A stretch of 64,000 nt of DNA from Meiothermus sp. QL-1 (GTDB taxonomy: Bacteria > Deinococcota > Deinococci > Deinococcales > Thermaceae). Made by a program: the position numbers and the translations under genes. Position 1 is the stretch's first letter. Each line of letters begins with the position of its first letter. The stretch lies in the NCBI RefSeq assembly GCF_003351145.1, contig NZ_QQSV01000004.1, positions 117,521 to 181,520 of the forward strand, given 5' to 3'. Positions 1 through 11,047 of this stretch are shown here, one piece after another. The notes beneath the pieces are model-generated. The model did no database searches. It saw nothing but the letters and a program-made list of their open reading frames with translations, and was not told where the DNA came from.

Positions 1-356
1 AAAAGGGGAAGTCCCTCGTAGCGCTTGCCCAGAAGGCCGGCCATCCCTAACCCCAGCATGGCCAGGGCCAGGCCCGAGACGAACTGGTTGGCCCCCAGGG
101 TGATGGTCACAAAGCCGTGCAGAAGGGCCGCCAGGGCCCCGGCCAGCATGGCCGCGGACACCGCCAACCAGAGGTTTCCATCCCCCCCCGAGCCGTAGGC
201 CACGGCAAACCCGGCCAAAGCCCCCAGGGCCATCATCCCCTCCACCCCCAGGTTCACCACCCCAGCCCGCTCGTTCAAAAGGGCCCCCAAGCAGGCGATG
301 AGCAGCGGGGTGCCGAAGGAGAGGGCCCGGGCCAAAGCGCTGAAAAGCTCCTCCAA
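1..356 (-). CDS. BMP-type ABC importer, second permease (partial, runs off the left edge)
   Basis: This is the N-terminal 118 residues of a second integral-membrane permease of a nucleoside or simple-sugar ABC importer (NupQ/YufQ-like). The visible part carries the family-typical stretch NERAGVVNLGVEGMM, followed by hydrophobic segments. It lies directly downstream of the first permease and the ATPase, as in known nup/bmp operons. The start is taken as TTG at 354-356, three bases after the upstream stop and just behind the GGAGGGGAGGG purine run. The missing C-terminus and the lipoprotein substrate-binding component would lie left of the window. The substrate is inferred from the neighbouring purine genes and is not proven. 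Confidence 0.85.
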   Translation of the reverse strand, partial: MEELFSALARALSFGTPLLIACLGALLNERAGVVNLGVEGMMALGALAGFAVAYGSGGDGNLWLAVSAAMLAGALAALLHGFVTITLGANQFVSGLALAMLGLGMAGLLGKRYEGLPL

Positions 357-358
357 GG

Positions 359-1420
359 CTACCCTCCCCTCCCCCAGCGCAGGCGGTAGCGCAGGAAAAA
401 CTCCGAGCCAATCAAGCAAAGAAGCATAACCCCCCCGAAGACATCCACGATGCGAAAGGGCATGTTAAGGCTCACCTTGAGCACGTCCCCACCCGCCAGA
501 ATAAGGCCCAGCAGAGGGGCGGTGAGGAGCACCAGGACCGGGTGGCCCCGGGCCAGCCAGGCCACGATGATGGCGGTAAAGCCGTAGCCGGAGGAGAGCC
601 GGGTGGGCTCGATCAGGCGGTGGTGAATGCCGGCCAGCTCCCCCACCCCGGCCAGCCCGGCCACCCCCCCGGTGATGAGGGCCACGGCGAAGAGCACGCG
701 GCCTTGGGCGAGCCCTAGGTAACGGGCGGCCTCGGGGTTCTCCCCCACCACCCGCATGCGGAAGCCCAGAGTGGTGCGGAAAAGCAGGAGCTGCAGCCCC
801 AAGGCCAGCACCACCCCCAGCAGCAAGGTGGGCCAGTGCACGCTGGAACCCGCCAGCACGGGGAGCTGCTGGTAGTCGGCCAGGCGGTCGGAGTAAATGT
901 AGCCCCGCACATCCTTGCCGCGCCAGGGACCGTTGATGAGAAAAACGACCAGCGACTGGGCCACGTAGTTGAGCATCAGGGTGGTGAGAATCTCATTCAC
1001 ACCAAAACGGAGGCGGAGCCAGGCGGCCACCGCGCACCAAAGCGCACCCCCCAGCGCCCCCGCCAGGGCCATGGCAGGCAGGCTGAGCGGAGCCGGCAAG
1101 GGCAGGAAGAGGGCCACCCCCGCGGCCAGCACCGCCCCCAATAGAAGCTGGCCCTCGGCCCCGATGTTGAAGAACTGGGTGCGGAAGGCCAGGGTCAGGC
1201 CCACCCCGATGAGGAGCAGGGGGATGGAGCGGCGCAGGACCTCCTGCCAGCCCTTGGCCTCGAGGAGGGTCCCCTGGAGCATGGTGTGGTAGGCCTCGAG
1301 CGGGTTCACCCCGTAGGCCAGGAAAACCCCCCCCACCAGGAGGAAGGCCAGGGCCAGCGCCCCCAGGGTCACCCCCAGGACCCGCAGAGGGGAGGGCGCG
1401 GGCAGGGGCTCGAGCCTCAC
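359..1420 (-). CDS. BMP-type nucleoside/simple-sugar ABC importer permease
   Basis: A 353-residue polytopic inner-membrane protein of the branched-chain/simple-sugar permease superfamily (NupP/YufP-like). It has a first transmembrane segment around residues 15-37 and further hydrophobic segments throughout. The motifs NIGAEGQ (about residue 87) and RFGVNEILTTLMLNY (about residue 138) are typical of this family. Its ATG overlaps the ATPase stop by four bases (ATGA), and the second permease follows at once, so the three genes are translationally coupled. It would form the membrane channel with the second permease and be driven by the double-domain ATPase. Specificity for nucleosides rather than sugars is inferred from the adjacent xanthine dehydrogenase genes. 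Confidence 0.88.
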   Translation of the reverse strand: MRLEPLPAPSPLRVLGVTLGALALAFLLVGGVFLAYGVNPLEAYHTMLQGTLLEAKGWQEVLRRSIPLLLIGVGLTLAFRTQFFNIGAEGQLLLGAVLAAGVALFLPLPAPLSLPAMALAGALGGALWCAVAAWLRLRFGVNEILTTLMLNYVAQSLVVFLINGPWRGKDVRGYIYSDRLADYQQLPVLAGSSVHWPTLLLGVVLALGLQLLLFRTTLGFRMRVVGENPEAARYLGLAQGRVLFAVALITGGVAGLAGVGELAGIHHRLIEPTRLSSGYGFTAIIVAWLARGHPVLVLLTAPLLGLILAGGDVLKVSLNMPFRIVDVFGGVMLLCLIGSEFFLRYRLRWGRGG

Positions 1421-2916
1421 CCCTCACCCCCAACCATCCAAAGGCCTAGCTGGGCCCGGGTGACCTGCCCCACCGGAAAAGGGCCAAAAAGCTGGCCCCG
1501 GTGCAGCACCCCGATGCGGTCCGAAAGAGCGAGGAGCTCTTCCAGGTCCTCGGAGACCAGCAGCACCGCTGCGCCCGAGCGGGTCTGCGCCAGAAGGGCC
1601 TCGTGCACCTGCTCGGTGGCCCCCACGTCCAGGCCGTAGGTAGGGTGCACCGCCAGCACCAGCCGAGCCCGGCCGGAAAGCTCGCGGGCCAGCACCACCT
1701 TTTGCAGGTTGCCCCCCGAGAGCAGCCGGGCTGGGGTGTGCACGCTGGGGGTGGCAATGGCGTAGGCCCTCACCCTGGCCTCGGCCCAGGCCGCCTGGGC
1801 GGCCCGGTCCAGCCAGAAGCCCCGGGCCAGGGGGGGGCGGTCGAAAGCGCGCAGGGCCAGGTTCTCAGCCACGCTCATGGTGGGCACGCTGCCCATGCGC
1901 AGCCGGTCCTCGGGAATGTGGGCTACCCCCAGGGCAAAAAGCCGGGCCGGGTCGGGCTGAAGGGGTTTGCCCTCCAAAAGGACCCGTCCCTCCTCCGCCC
2001 GGCGCAGCCCGGCCAGCACCTCCACCAGCTCGCTCTGGCCGTTGCCCGCGATGCCGGCAATGCCCAGCACCTCACCCGCCCGCAACTCGAAGCTCACCCC
2101 TTGCAAAGCGGGCAGCCCCCGTTCGGAGCGGGCCTTCAGCCCCTCCACCCGCAAGCACACCGCCCCCAGCTCCTGCGGCTCCCGCCGCCTTTCAAAGGAC
2201 ACAGGGCGCCCCACCATCAGCTCGGCCAGCCGGGCCTTGCTGGCCTCGGCGGCGGGCAGGCTGCCCACCACCCGGCCCTTGCGCAAAACCACGCAGCGGT
2301 CGGCCACCGAGAGCACCTCCTCGAGCTTGTGCGAGATGAAGATGAGGGACTTCCCCGCTGCTTTGAGCTCGCGCATCACCCGGAACAGGGCCTCGGCCTC
2401 CTGTGGGGTAAGGACGCTGGTGGGCTCATCCAGGATGAGCACCCTGGCCCCCCGGAGCAGGGCCCGCACGATCTCCACCCGTTGCTTCTCCCCCGGGGAG
2501 AGCTGGTAGACGTAGGCCCTGGGGTCCACCGGCAGCCCGTAGCCCTGGGCAATCCGCTCGATGAGGGGCAGGATGCGCCGGGCCGGAAAGAAGGGGGCCC
2601 CGATGCCCAGGGCCAGGTTCTCGGCCACGGTGTGCCGCCCCACCAGCACGGGGTGCTGCGGCACCAGGCCAATGCCGTGGCGCAGGGCGTCCACCGGCGA
2701 GGCGATGCGCACCGGGCGCCCTTCGAGGAAAATCTCCCCCTCATCGGGGCGGTAAAGGCCGTAGAGGATGGAGACCAGGGTGGACTTCCCCGCCCCGTTC
2801 TCCCCCAGCAAGGCCAGTATCTCTCCAGGGTGAAGCTCCAGGCTCACCCGGTCGTTGGCCAGTACTCCGGGGAAGCGCTTGGTGATGTTGTGGAGTCGAA
2901 GAAGGGGCTCGCCCAT
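1417..2916 (-). CDS. ABC importer ATPase with two nucleotide-binding domains (nucleoside/simple sugar)
   Basis: A 499-residue fused ATPase of the MglA/RbsA/NupO type. The first domain has Walker A GENGAGKST, signature LSPGEKQRVEI and Walker B VLILDEPTSVL. The second domain has a degenerate P-loop (GIAGNGQSEL), the signature LLSGGNLQKVV and a Walker B in which the usual aspartate-glutamate is replaced (LVLAVHPTYGLD), a pattern usual in this family. The reading frame stays open 20 codons further upstream. I chose the ATG at 2914-2916 because a TATGAT -10 element sits seven bases before it, as in other leaderless genes here, and because homologues start close to this point. It is the first visible gene of the importer operon. 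Confidence 0.9.
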   Translation of the reverse strand: MGEPLLRLHNITKRFPGVLANDRVSLELHPGEILALLGENGAGKSTLVSILYGLYRPDEGEIFLEGRPVRIASPVDALRHGIGLVPQHPVLVGRHTVAENLALGIGAPFFPARRILPLIERIAQGYGLPVDPRAYVYQLSPGEKQRVEIVRALLRGARVLILDEPTSVLTPQEAEALFRVMRELKAAGKSLIFISHKLEEVLSVADRCVVLRKGRVVGSLPAAEASKARLAELMVGRPVSFERRREPQELGAVCLRVEGLKARSERGLPALQGVSFELRAGEVLGIAGIAGNGQSELVEVLAGLRRAEEGRVLLEGKPLQPDPARLFALGVAHIPEDRLRMGSVPTMSVAENLALRAFDRPPLARGFWLDRAAQAAWAEARVRAYAIATPSVHTPARLLSGGNLQKVVLARELSGRARLVLAVHPTYGLDVGATEQVHEALLAQTRSGAAVLLVSEDLEELLALSDRIGVLHRGQLFGPFPVGQVTRAQLGLWMVGGEG

Positions 2917-2923
2917 TGGGGCA

Positions 2924-2929
2924 ATCATA
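2924..2929 (-). promoter_or_regulatory. -10 element for leaderless importer operon
   Basis: TATGAT read on the minus strand lies seven bases before the ATPase ATG. No good -35 is seen at 16-18 bases. The position implies a transcript starting at or within a few bases of the start codon. Confidence 0.45.
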
Positions 2930-3017
2930 GCGGGAAGGGGCCTTGGGGGTGTAGAGTAAGGGCGGTCCGCGGTCACAGGTTTGCTTCGAACCTCTGACCC
3001 CCGACCAAGGGGGGATT

Positions 3018-3692
3018 ATGGAACGGCTTGTTTGGATAGGCCTGCTGGGCCTGCTGGGCCTGGTGCTGGCCCAGGCGGTAGAACGGCGGCTCAACCTGGT
3101 GGTAAACGGACAGGCCCAGAACAGCAGGGCCATTGTGGTGGGCGGGCAGACCTACGTGCCTTTGAGCGCTTTGCGGGCCTTGGGGGTTAGCGCCGCGGTC
3201 TCGGGCAATACCCTGAGCCTGGGCTCGCCGGCGGGCGGGACCGAGCAGCGGGCCAGCCTCGAGGGCTGCCTGAACGAGTGGCTCTTCAACGGCATCTGGC
3301 GGGCGCGGGCCACCAAGGTCGAGCCAACCGAGGTGAACGGCCTCAGGGTGTGGGCGGTGGCCCTGGAGGTCCGCAACGCCACCACCAGGACGCTGGAAGC
3401 CTGGAACGCTGGCTTCAAAGACCCCTCGAGCCTCGCCCTGGCCTTTGCCGACGGCACCACCGTGCGCAGCGAATCGGGCGCACTGGGGCGCGATTACAAC
3501 GAAAGAATCTACAACGCCGTCGTTCCCCAGGGCGCTGCCGTCGCGGCCCGGCTCAGTTTCCCCTACGGCCGCACCGATGCCCCCACCAAGCTCCTCATCG
3601 AGATGGATACCACCCGCATCGGCCCCAAGTACGGCCTGGCCTTTGCCACCCCCAACCCCAGCTTCCGCTTCAAGCTGGACTGCTCGAGGTGA
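3018..3692 (+). CDS. Exported protein with copper-amine-oxidase-N-like stalk domain
   Basis: A 224-residue protein with a signal peptide (about residues 1-19, ending LVLAQA). Residues about 22-65 resemble the stalk domain first named from copper amine oxidase N-termini (LVVNGQ..., then IVVGGQTYVPLSALRALGV). The rest (about 75-224) is a beta-rich region with no match I can name. It contains two cysteines, one near residue 84 and one three residues from the C-terminus, which could form a disulfide outside the membrane. A GGGGGGA ribosome-binding stretch lies six bases before the ATG. It diverges from the ABC importer and converges on xdhC, so it is probably a single-gene unit. Function is unknown. 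Confidence 0.75.
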   Translation: MERLVWIGLLGLLGLVLAQAVERRLNLVVNGQAQNSRAIVVGGQTYVPLSALRALGVSAAVSGNTLSLGSPAGGTEQRASLEGCLNEWLFNGIWRARATKVEPTEVNGLRVWAVALEVRNATTRTLEAWNAGFKDPSSLALAFADGTTVRSESGALGRDYNERIYNAVVPQGAAVAARLSFPYGRTDAPTKLLIEMDTTRIGPKYGLAFATPNPSFRFKLDCSR

Positions 3693-3709
3693 GGCCCGGT
3701 TCCCGTCCA

Positions 3710-4520
3710 TCAACCACTAGCCAAACGGGCCTCCGCAGCCCCCACCAGCAAAGGCAACAACTGGGCCGCGGTGGCGATGGCGATGGCCTCTGGGGCCTTG
3801 CTTTGGGTGATGGGCAGGCCGATGGGGCAGGTGACGCGGAGCAGGTCGGCCTGGGATAGGCCCTGCTGCAGGAGCTTCTGCTGGAAGTTGCGCCACTTGA
3901 CCGCCGAGCCAATCAGGCCCACGAAGCCCAGGTCGCCCCGGCGCAAAGCGGCTTCGAGCACGAACAAATCCTCGGCGTGGTCGTGGGTCATGATGACCAG
4001 GTGCGCCCCCGCCGGCAGGTCGCCCACCACGGCATCCAGAATGGGGGCCTCGAACACCCGAAGACGGGCCTGGTCCTGGTAAAGAACCCCCAGCCGCTCT
4101 TCCGCCAGCATGCCGGGCCTCGAGTCCACCAGCCACAACTCGATGGGCAGCAGCGCGAGCACCCTGGCCAAGGCCAGCCCCACGTGCCCCACCCCGAAGA
4201 TGGCCACGGTGGGGCGGACAGGAACGACCAGCTCGAGCAGAATCTGCACCTCGCCCCCGCAGCACTGCACCCCGTACCCGGCGGGGGCCTGTTCGGTGAG
4301 GCGCAGGGTGTGGACCTGCGGGGCCCGGCCCTGGCTCTCCAGCATCCTCCGGGCCAGCGCGACGGCGGTGGCCTCGAGGTTCCCCCCGCCGATGCTGCCA
4401 AAAGCCTCTTCCGCCGTGACGAGCATCTTGGCCCCAGCCTCGCGCGGGGCGTGCCCCCGCACCGAGAGCAGCGTGACCAGCACCAGGGGCACCTTCTGCT
4501 CGGTCAGGCGGGCCAGGTGC

Positions 4521-4534
<14 letters not shown>
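3710..4534 (-). CDS. xdhC: XdhC/CoxI-family molybdenum cofactor insertion protein
   Basis: A 274-residue protein of the XdhC family, which binds the molybdopterin cofactor, helps its sulfuration and inserts it into xanthine dehydrogenase. Visible landmarks are the N-terminal RGHAPREAGAKMLV segment, GSIGGGNLEA, and a C-terminal Rossmann-like region with FGVGHVGLALARVL, MTHDHAEDLFVLEAAL and GLIGSAVKW. The ATG at 4532-4534 is preferred over upstream starts because it begins the conserved family N-terminus and overlaps the end of the large-subunit gene by 14 bases, matching operon coupling. It is the last gene of the xdhA-xdhB-xdhC cluster. Confidence 0.9.
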
Positions 4535-6856
<2,322 letters not shown>

Positions 6857-6860
<4 letters not shown>

Positions 6861-8233
6861 GCGAGCACCCCCTGGGCTTCAGCATAGAACTTCCAAAGCA
6901 GATTCCCGGCAACAGCCCGCCGGTAAGCGGCGCTGCCCCGGTGGTCGTCGATGGGGCTGAACTCGCCCCGAAGCACCTCGGCAGCAGCCCGCACGGTGCT
7001 CTCGTCCCAGGGCCTGCCCACAAGGAAGGCCTCGGTCCGGTAAGCCCGCACGGGGGTGGCCGCCATACCGCCCAGGGCCACCCGCACCCCCTGCACCCGC
7101 CCGCCCTCCAGCCACAGGGCAAAGGCCGCCGCCACCGTGGAGATATCGTCCAGGGGCCGCTTGGCCACCTTGTAAAACCGGGCCAGGGGGGGCAGGGGCA
7201 GGGGAATCCGCACCGCCCGGATGAGCTCGCCCGGTTCCAAAGCCGTTCGCCGGTACCCCGTAAAGAACTCTTCCAAAGGCAGCGTCCGCTCGCCCCCAGC
7301 CCCCACCAGCACCACCTGGGCCCCCAGGGCCAGGAGCACCGGGGCGGCATCGCCGATGGGGGAGGCGGTGGCCAGGTTGCCCCCCAGGGTGGCCCGGTTG
7401 CGGATGAGGCGCGAGGCAAAGAGGGGGAACCATTCCGAAAGCAAGGGCACCCGCCCCCCAAGGCCCCGCTCGAGCTCGGAGAGGCTGAGGCCGGCGCCCA
7501 GCTCGAGGAAGTCCGCCTCCCACTGCAACCCCCTAAGCTCTGGCAGCGCGCTGATGTCTACAATCAGCTCCGCCCTGGCAAAGCGCTGGTTGACCTCCAC
7601 CCCAAAGTCGGTGCCCCCGGCTAGGGGCCTGGCCTGGGGGTGGTCCTTCAGCACCTGGAGGGCCTCGGCCAGCGAGGCAGGGCGCAGGTAGCCGGGGCAG
7701 CGGAGGGGTGCCGGGGCCGGGGCAGGCTCCATGAGGCGGCGGGCCAGGGGGTCGTCCGGCGAGGGCTTTGGCAGGCCCAAGGCCGCATCCCTGATGGGCC
7801 GGTAGCCGGTGCAGCGGCAGAGGTTGCCGGAAAGCGCCTCCAGGTCAAAGCCCTCTCGCCCTTTGCGGTAGTACTCGGCCGCCATGCTCACTACGAAGCC
7901 GGGGGTGCAGTAACCGCACTGCGAGCCCCCCTGGAGCATGGCCGCCTGCACCGGGTGGAGGGCTTCCGGACGGCCAAGCCCCTCCACCGTCCAGACCTCC
8001 TGGCCGGCCAGGGTGGGCAGCAGCAGCAAGCAGCCGTTCGCCGCCTCGTAGCGGGCACCCTGGCCATCGGGGCGGACCAGCAAGACCGCGCAGGCCCCGC
8101 ACTCCCCCTCGGCGCAGCCCTCCTTGCTGCCGGTCAGGCCTGAGGCCCGCAGCCAGGAGAGCAGGGTGGTGTGGGGGTCCAGCCCTTCTATCTCTACCCG
8201 CTGCCCGTTGAGCCAAAAGCCGAAAGCGCCCAT
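6857..8233 (-). CDS. xdhA: Xanthine dehydrogenase, FAD and iron-sulfur small subunit
   Basis: A 458-residue subunit with an N-terminal plant-type [2Fe-2S] domain (GCAEGECGACAVLL, about residues 38-51), a second all-helical [2Fe-2S] domain (SQCGYCTPGF near 104 and NLCRCTGYRPI near 137), and an FAD-binding domain from about 175 (AGGTDFGVEVNQ, then NRATLGGNLATASPIGD). It passes electrons from the molybdenum site to NAD through the clusters and FAD. It begins eight bases after the stop of the HD-GYP gene, and a TAATAT box five bases before its ATG could drive a leaderless transcript for xdhABC. Confidence 0.93.
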
Positions 8234-8238
8234 ACCCC

Positions 8239-8244
8239 ATATTA
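8239..8244 (-). promoter_or_regulatory. Possible -10 for leaderless xdhABC transcript
   Basis: TAATAT on the minus strand lies five bases before the xdhA ATG and overlaps the stop codon of the upstream HD-GYP gene. No convincing -35 is present, so read-through from the upstream gene is also possible. Confidence 0.35.
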
Positions 8245-9684
8245 CGCCTGCGCAGGGGGGGTTGTGCCTTCCAGCTGGACCCCGATTCCGCGGCTGGGGT
8301 TGGCCACCTCCAGCACCTCCTTACCCGAGGGGGAGGTGATGCGCTGGATGAAGATGTCCACCAGTTTGGGGTCGAGCTTCTTTCCCTTTAGCCGCTTGAG
8401 CTCCTCTATTATCTCGGCCGGCTTCCAGGCCCTTTTGTAGGGGCGGGGGCTGTAGAGGGCATCGAAGGTATCCACCACCGCGAATATCCGGGCCAGAATG
8501 GGGATGTCCTGGCCTCTGAGCCCATCGGGGTAGCCGGTGCCGTCCCAGTTCTCGTGGTGGTGCCGCACCACCTCCAGGGTCTCCTGCGGCAAAAAGGGCA
8601 CCCGCGAGAGCATCTCCCAGCCCTTGGTGACGTGGCTCTTCATGATGGCCCACTCCTCCTCGGTCAGCTTGCCCGGCTTCCGCAGGATGTGGTCGGCGAT
8701 GGAGAGCTTGCCAATATCGTGCAAATAAGCCCCCCAGCGCAAGAACTTGCGCATGGAAGCGTCCAGCCCTACATCCTGGGCGAGCTGGTCGGCCCAGGCC
8801 ACCACCCGCTTGGTATGGCCCTGGGTCTCGTGGTCGCGAAACTCCAAGGCCAGCCCCAAGGCCCGCAGCGTGCCGTCGTAGGCATCCTCGAGCTGCTTCA
8901 GGGCCTCCATCTGCCCGAGCTGAGCCCCCATGATCCGGGCCAGGGAGTTGGCAGCGGCCTTCTCCTTGGGCTGGAAAGGCTTGCTGCCCTCGCGGGCCAG
9001 AATCACCACCCCCAAGGGCCGCTTCTGCCGGGCCGAAATCGGCACCGCAGCGGTGGACCAGCCCACGCTCTCGGGGATGCCCTCCAGGTAGTTGCCCACG
9101 ACGAAGGTATCGGTCAGGGAGGCCAGGCTGCTGAGCTTCTGCTGGGGCAGATGCCGCCCCCGGTAGCGCTCCAAAGCCCCCCGGGCGCTCACCACCACCG
9201 GACGGCCCTCGCGAAAGCGCACAAAGGCCAGATGGGGGGCTATCCCGAGGTTGTGCAGGGCGGTCATGGCGTTCTCGGTGAGCTCCAGAGGGTCAGCGGC
9301 CATGCTGATGCTCAGGCTCCCCTCCTCGAGCAGGTTCATGTAGCGCAGGGACTCCTCGAGCTCCCGCTTGTTGCGCCAGTCCCGCTCACGCAACCAGGCG
9401 ATAAACCCTATGGCCGCATAGCCGGGCAACAGGGTGACGAGTAGGTTTTCCGGCTCTAGGCTGACCCTTGCGTAAAGATGCTGGGCCAGCACGAGCAAAC
9501 CCATAAACGGCACCGCCCAGCGCAGACTGCGCCAGCCATCCTGCCAAACCCAGGGAATCATGAAGAGAAAGGTGAAGACCTGGTAGCCACCTGGCAGGTA
9601 GAAAACCGAAACCACCCCCCAAAGCAGGGCCAGCAGGACGAACCCCAGTCGATTCGGCAGCTTCGCACGTTTTTTAGCTCCCAT
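8242..9684 (-). CDS. Membrane GAF/HD-GYP protein, probable cyclic-di-GMP phosphodiesterase
   Basis: A 480-residue three-part protein. The N-terminal 95 residues contain several transmembrane segments (for example LGFVLLALLWGVVSVFYLP and VTLLPGYAAIGFIAWL). A GAF-like sensor region follows at about 115-265, and a C-terminal HD-GYP domain runs from about 275 to 455. The HD-GYP hallmarks are present: HETQGHTKRV, YLHDIGKLSIADHIL, the HHENWDGTGYP signature and DTFDALYSPRPYK. Such proteins hydrolyse cyclic-di-GMP. It lies upstream of xdhA with an eight-base gap, but nothing else links its role to purines. A TAGATT box 19 bases before the start may be its -10. Confidence 0.88.
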   Translation of the reverse strand: MGAKKRAKLPNRLGFVLLALLWGVVSVFYLPGGYQVFTFLFMIPWVWQDGWRSLRWAVPFMGLLVLAQHLYARVSLEPENLLVTLLPGYAAIGFIAWLRERDWRNKRELEESLRYMNLLEEGSLSISMAADPLELTENAMTALHNLGIAPHLAFVRFREGRPVVVSARGALERYRGRHLPQQKLSSLASLTDTFVVGNYLEGIPESVGWSTAAVPISARQKRPLGVVILAREGSKPFQPKEKAAANSLARIMGAQLGQMEALKQLEDAYDGTLRALGLALEFRDHETQGHTKRVVAWADQLAQDVGLDASMRKFLRWGAYLHDIGKLSIADHILRKPGKLTEEEWAIMKSHVTKGWEMLSRVPFLPQETLEVVRHHHENWDGTGYPDGLRGQDIPILARIFAVVDTFDALYSPRPYKRAWKPAEIIEELKRLKGKKLDPKLVDIFIQRITSPSGKEVLEVANPSRGIGVQLEGTTPPAQA

Positions 9685-9761
9685 AAGCCCACACGTGGCC
9701 TCAATCTAGCACCGCCCCAGACCCCCTCCGGTTCATTTGCCCACTCCGGCCCCAAAACGCA

Positions 9762-9789
9762 AAACCGCCCGGCGCGTGGGCCGGGCGGT
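9762..9789 (-). terminator. Intrinsic terminator of tRNA-Lys
   Basis: A perfect 10-bp GC-rich stem (9764-9773 with 9780-9789, six-base loop) is followed on the minus strand by a T-rich tail (TTTTGCGTTTTGG). It lies four bases past the encoded CCA end. Confidence 0.85.
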
Positions 9790-9793
9790 CCGC

Positions 9794-9869
9794 TGGTGGG
9801 CTGTGCAGGACTCGAACCTGCAACCTACTGATTAAGAGTCAGCAGCTCTACCGGTTGAGCTAACAGCCC
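9794..9869 (-). tRNA. tRNA-Lys (anticodon CTT)
   Basis: The cloverleaf folds by eye. The acceptor stem is GGGCTGT/ACAGCCC, the D-arm contains GCTC...GAGC, and the anticodon stem GCTGA/TCAGT encloses the loop CTCTTAA, giving anticodon CTT. The T-arm has GGTTCGAGTCC. The discriminator A and the CCA tail are encoded. It has its own promoter and terminator. Confidence 0.97.
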
Positions 9870-9881
9870 CAGCAGTGCTTC

Positions 9882-9910
9882 AGTTTAGAAGACGGTCCCC
9901 CTCTTGTCAA
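9882..9910 (-). promoter_or_regulatory. Promoter of tRNA-Lys
   Basis: On the minus strand, -35 TTGACA (9905-9910) and -10 TAAACT (9882-9887) are separated by exactly 17 bases. The -10 lies 12 bases from the tRNA 5' end. Confidence 0.85.
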
Positions 9911-9928
9911 CGCATTCTTAATCCAAAA

Positions 9929-9958
9929 CTGACAAAGCCGGTGCTAGAGGTTTATACT
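9929..9958 (+). promoter_or_regulatory. Promoter of minDE
   Basis: -35 CTGACA (9929-9934) and -10 TATACT (9953-9958) are spaced by 18 bases, diverging from the tRNA promoter. The minD start is about 50 bases downstream, behind a TTGGAGGA ribosome-binding site. Confidence 0.7.
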
Positions 9959-10010
9959 GTTGGGCAAGGCTTCGGGGCCTAATTAGCAGCCCGCTTGGAG
10001 GATTTTCAGC

Positions 10011-10814
10011 GTGAATGCCCGTGCGATCGTGGTTACCTCAGGGAAAGGCGGCGTGGGTAAGACCACCACCACCGCCAACGTGGGCGCTGCTCTGGCCCGC
10101 CTGGGCGAGAAGGTGGCGGTGGTGGACGTGGACGTGGGGCTGCGCAACCTGGACGTGGTGATGGGCCTCGAGGGTCGGGTGGTCTACGACCTGATCGATG
10201 TGATTGAGGGAAAGTGCAGGCTGCGCCAAGCCCTCATTCGCGACAAGCGCGTCGAGGGGCTGGCCCTGCTCCCAGCTTCCCAGACCAAGGACAAGGAGTC
10301 CCTGGACCCTGAAAGGTTCCGTCAAATTGTGCGCGCCCTGCTGGAGGAGGAAGGCTTCGACCGGGTGCTCATCGACTCGCCTGCGGGGATTGAAAAGGGC
10401 TTCCAGACCGCGGTCACCCCGGCCGAGGGAGCCTTGGTGGTGGTGAACCCAGAAGTCTCCAGCGTGCGCGACGCCGACCGGATCATCGGCCTTCTGGAGG
10501 CCCGCGAAATCCGGGAAAACTACCTGGTCATCAACCGCATCCGCCCCAAGATGGTGCAGCGGGGCGACATGCTCTCGGTGGAGGATGTGGTGGAAATTCT
10601 GGGCATCAAGCCCATCGGCATCGTCCCGGAGGACGAAAGCGTGCTAATCGCCTCAAACCAGGGGGAGCCCCTGGTCCTCAAAAACGGCTCCCCGGCCGGC
10701 CGGGCCTTCAGCGAAATCGCCCAGCGGGTACGGGGCGAGGAGGTGCCCTTCACCTCCCTCAGCGACTCACCCGGCTTCCTCGGTACCCTGCGCCGCCTGT
10801 TTGGGGGTAGATGA
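10011..10814 (+). CDS. minD: Septum-site determining protein MinD (ParA-type ATPase)
   Basis: A 267-residue deviant-Walker ATPase that recruits division inhibitor to the membrane and keeps the Z-ring at mid-cell. The P-loop SGKGGVGKTTTTANVG (residues 9-24) carries the signature lysine, followed by VVDVDVGLRNLDVVMG. The C-terminal stretch FLGTLRRLFGGR is an amphipathic membrane-targeting helix typical of MinD. The start is GTG behind a TTGGAGGA Shine-Dalgarno. It overlaps minE by four bases. No minC is visible in the window. Confidence 0.96.
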   Translation: MNARAIVVTSGKGGVGKTTTTANVGAALARLGEKVAVVDVDVGLRNLDVVMGLEGRVVYDLIDVIEGKCRLRQALIRDKRVEGLALLPASQTKDKESLDPERFRQIVRALLEEEGFDRVLIDSPAGIEKGFQTAVTPAEGALVVVNPEVSSVRDADRIIGLLEAREIRENYLVINRIRPKMVQRGDMLSVEDVVEILGIKPIGIVPEDESVLIASNQGEPLVLKNGSPAGRAFSEIAQRVRGEEVPFTSLSDSPGFLGTLRRLFGGR

Positions 10815-11047
10815 TGGGTTTCTGGCCTTTCGGCGGCAAAAGCAGCAAAGAACAGCTCAAGGAGAGGCTGAAGCTGGTGCTGGCCTACGACCGGCTCCAC
10901 CTTTCGCCCGGGCTGGTGGAGCAGCTCAAGGAAGACCTGCTGGCGGTGCTCAGGCGCTACTTCCCGGAGGAGGAGGGGATCTCCATCCAGGTCGAGACCC
11001 TCAACGACAAGATGAAGCTCCAGGCCGATGTGCCGATTCCTAAGTAG
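10811..11047 (+). CDS. minE: Cell division topological specificity factor MinE
   Basis: A 78-residue protein that stimulates MinD ATP hydrolysis and drives Min patterning. The N-terminal contact helix region (KEQLKERLKLVLAYDRL) and the C-terminal dimerisation half fit the family. Translation is coupled to minD by an ATGA overlap. A second ATG follows immediately, so the true start may be three bases later. The gene converges on scpA with an eight-base overlap. Confidence 0.95.
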   Translation: MMGFWPFGGKSSKEQLKERLKLVLAYDRLHLSPGLVEQLKEDLLAVLRRYFPEEEGISIQVETLNDKMKLQADVPIPK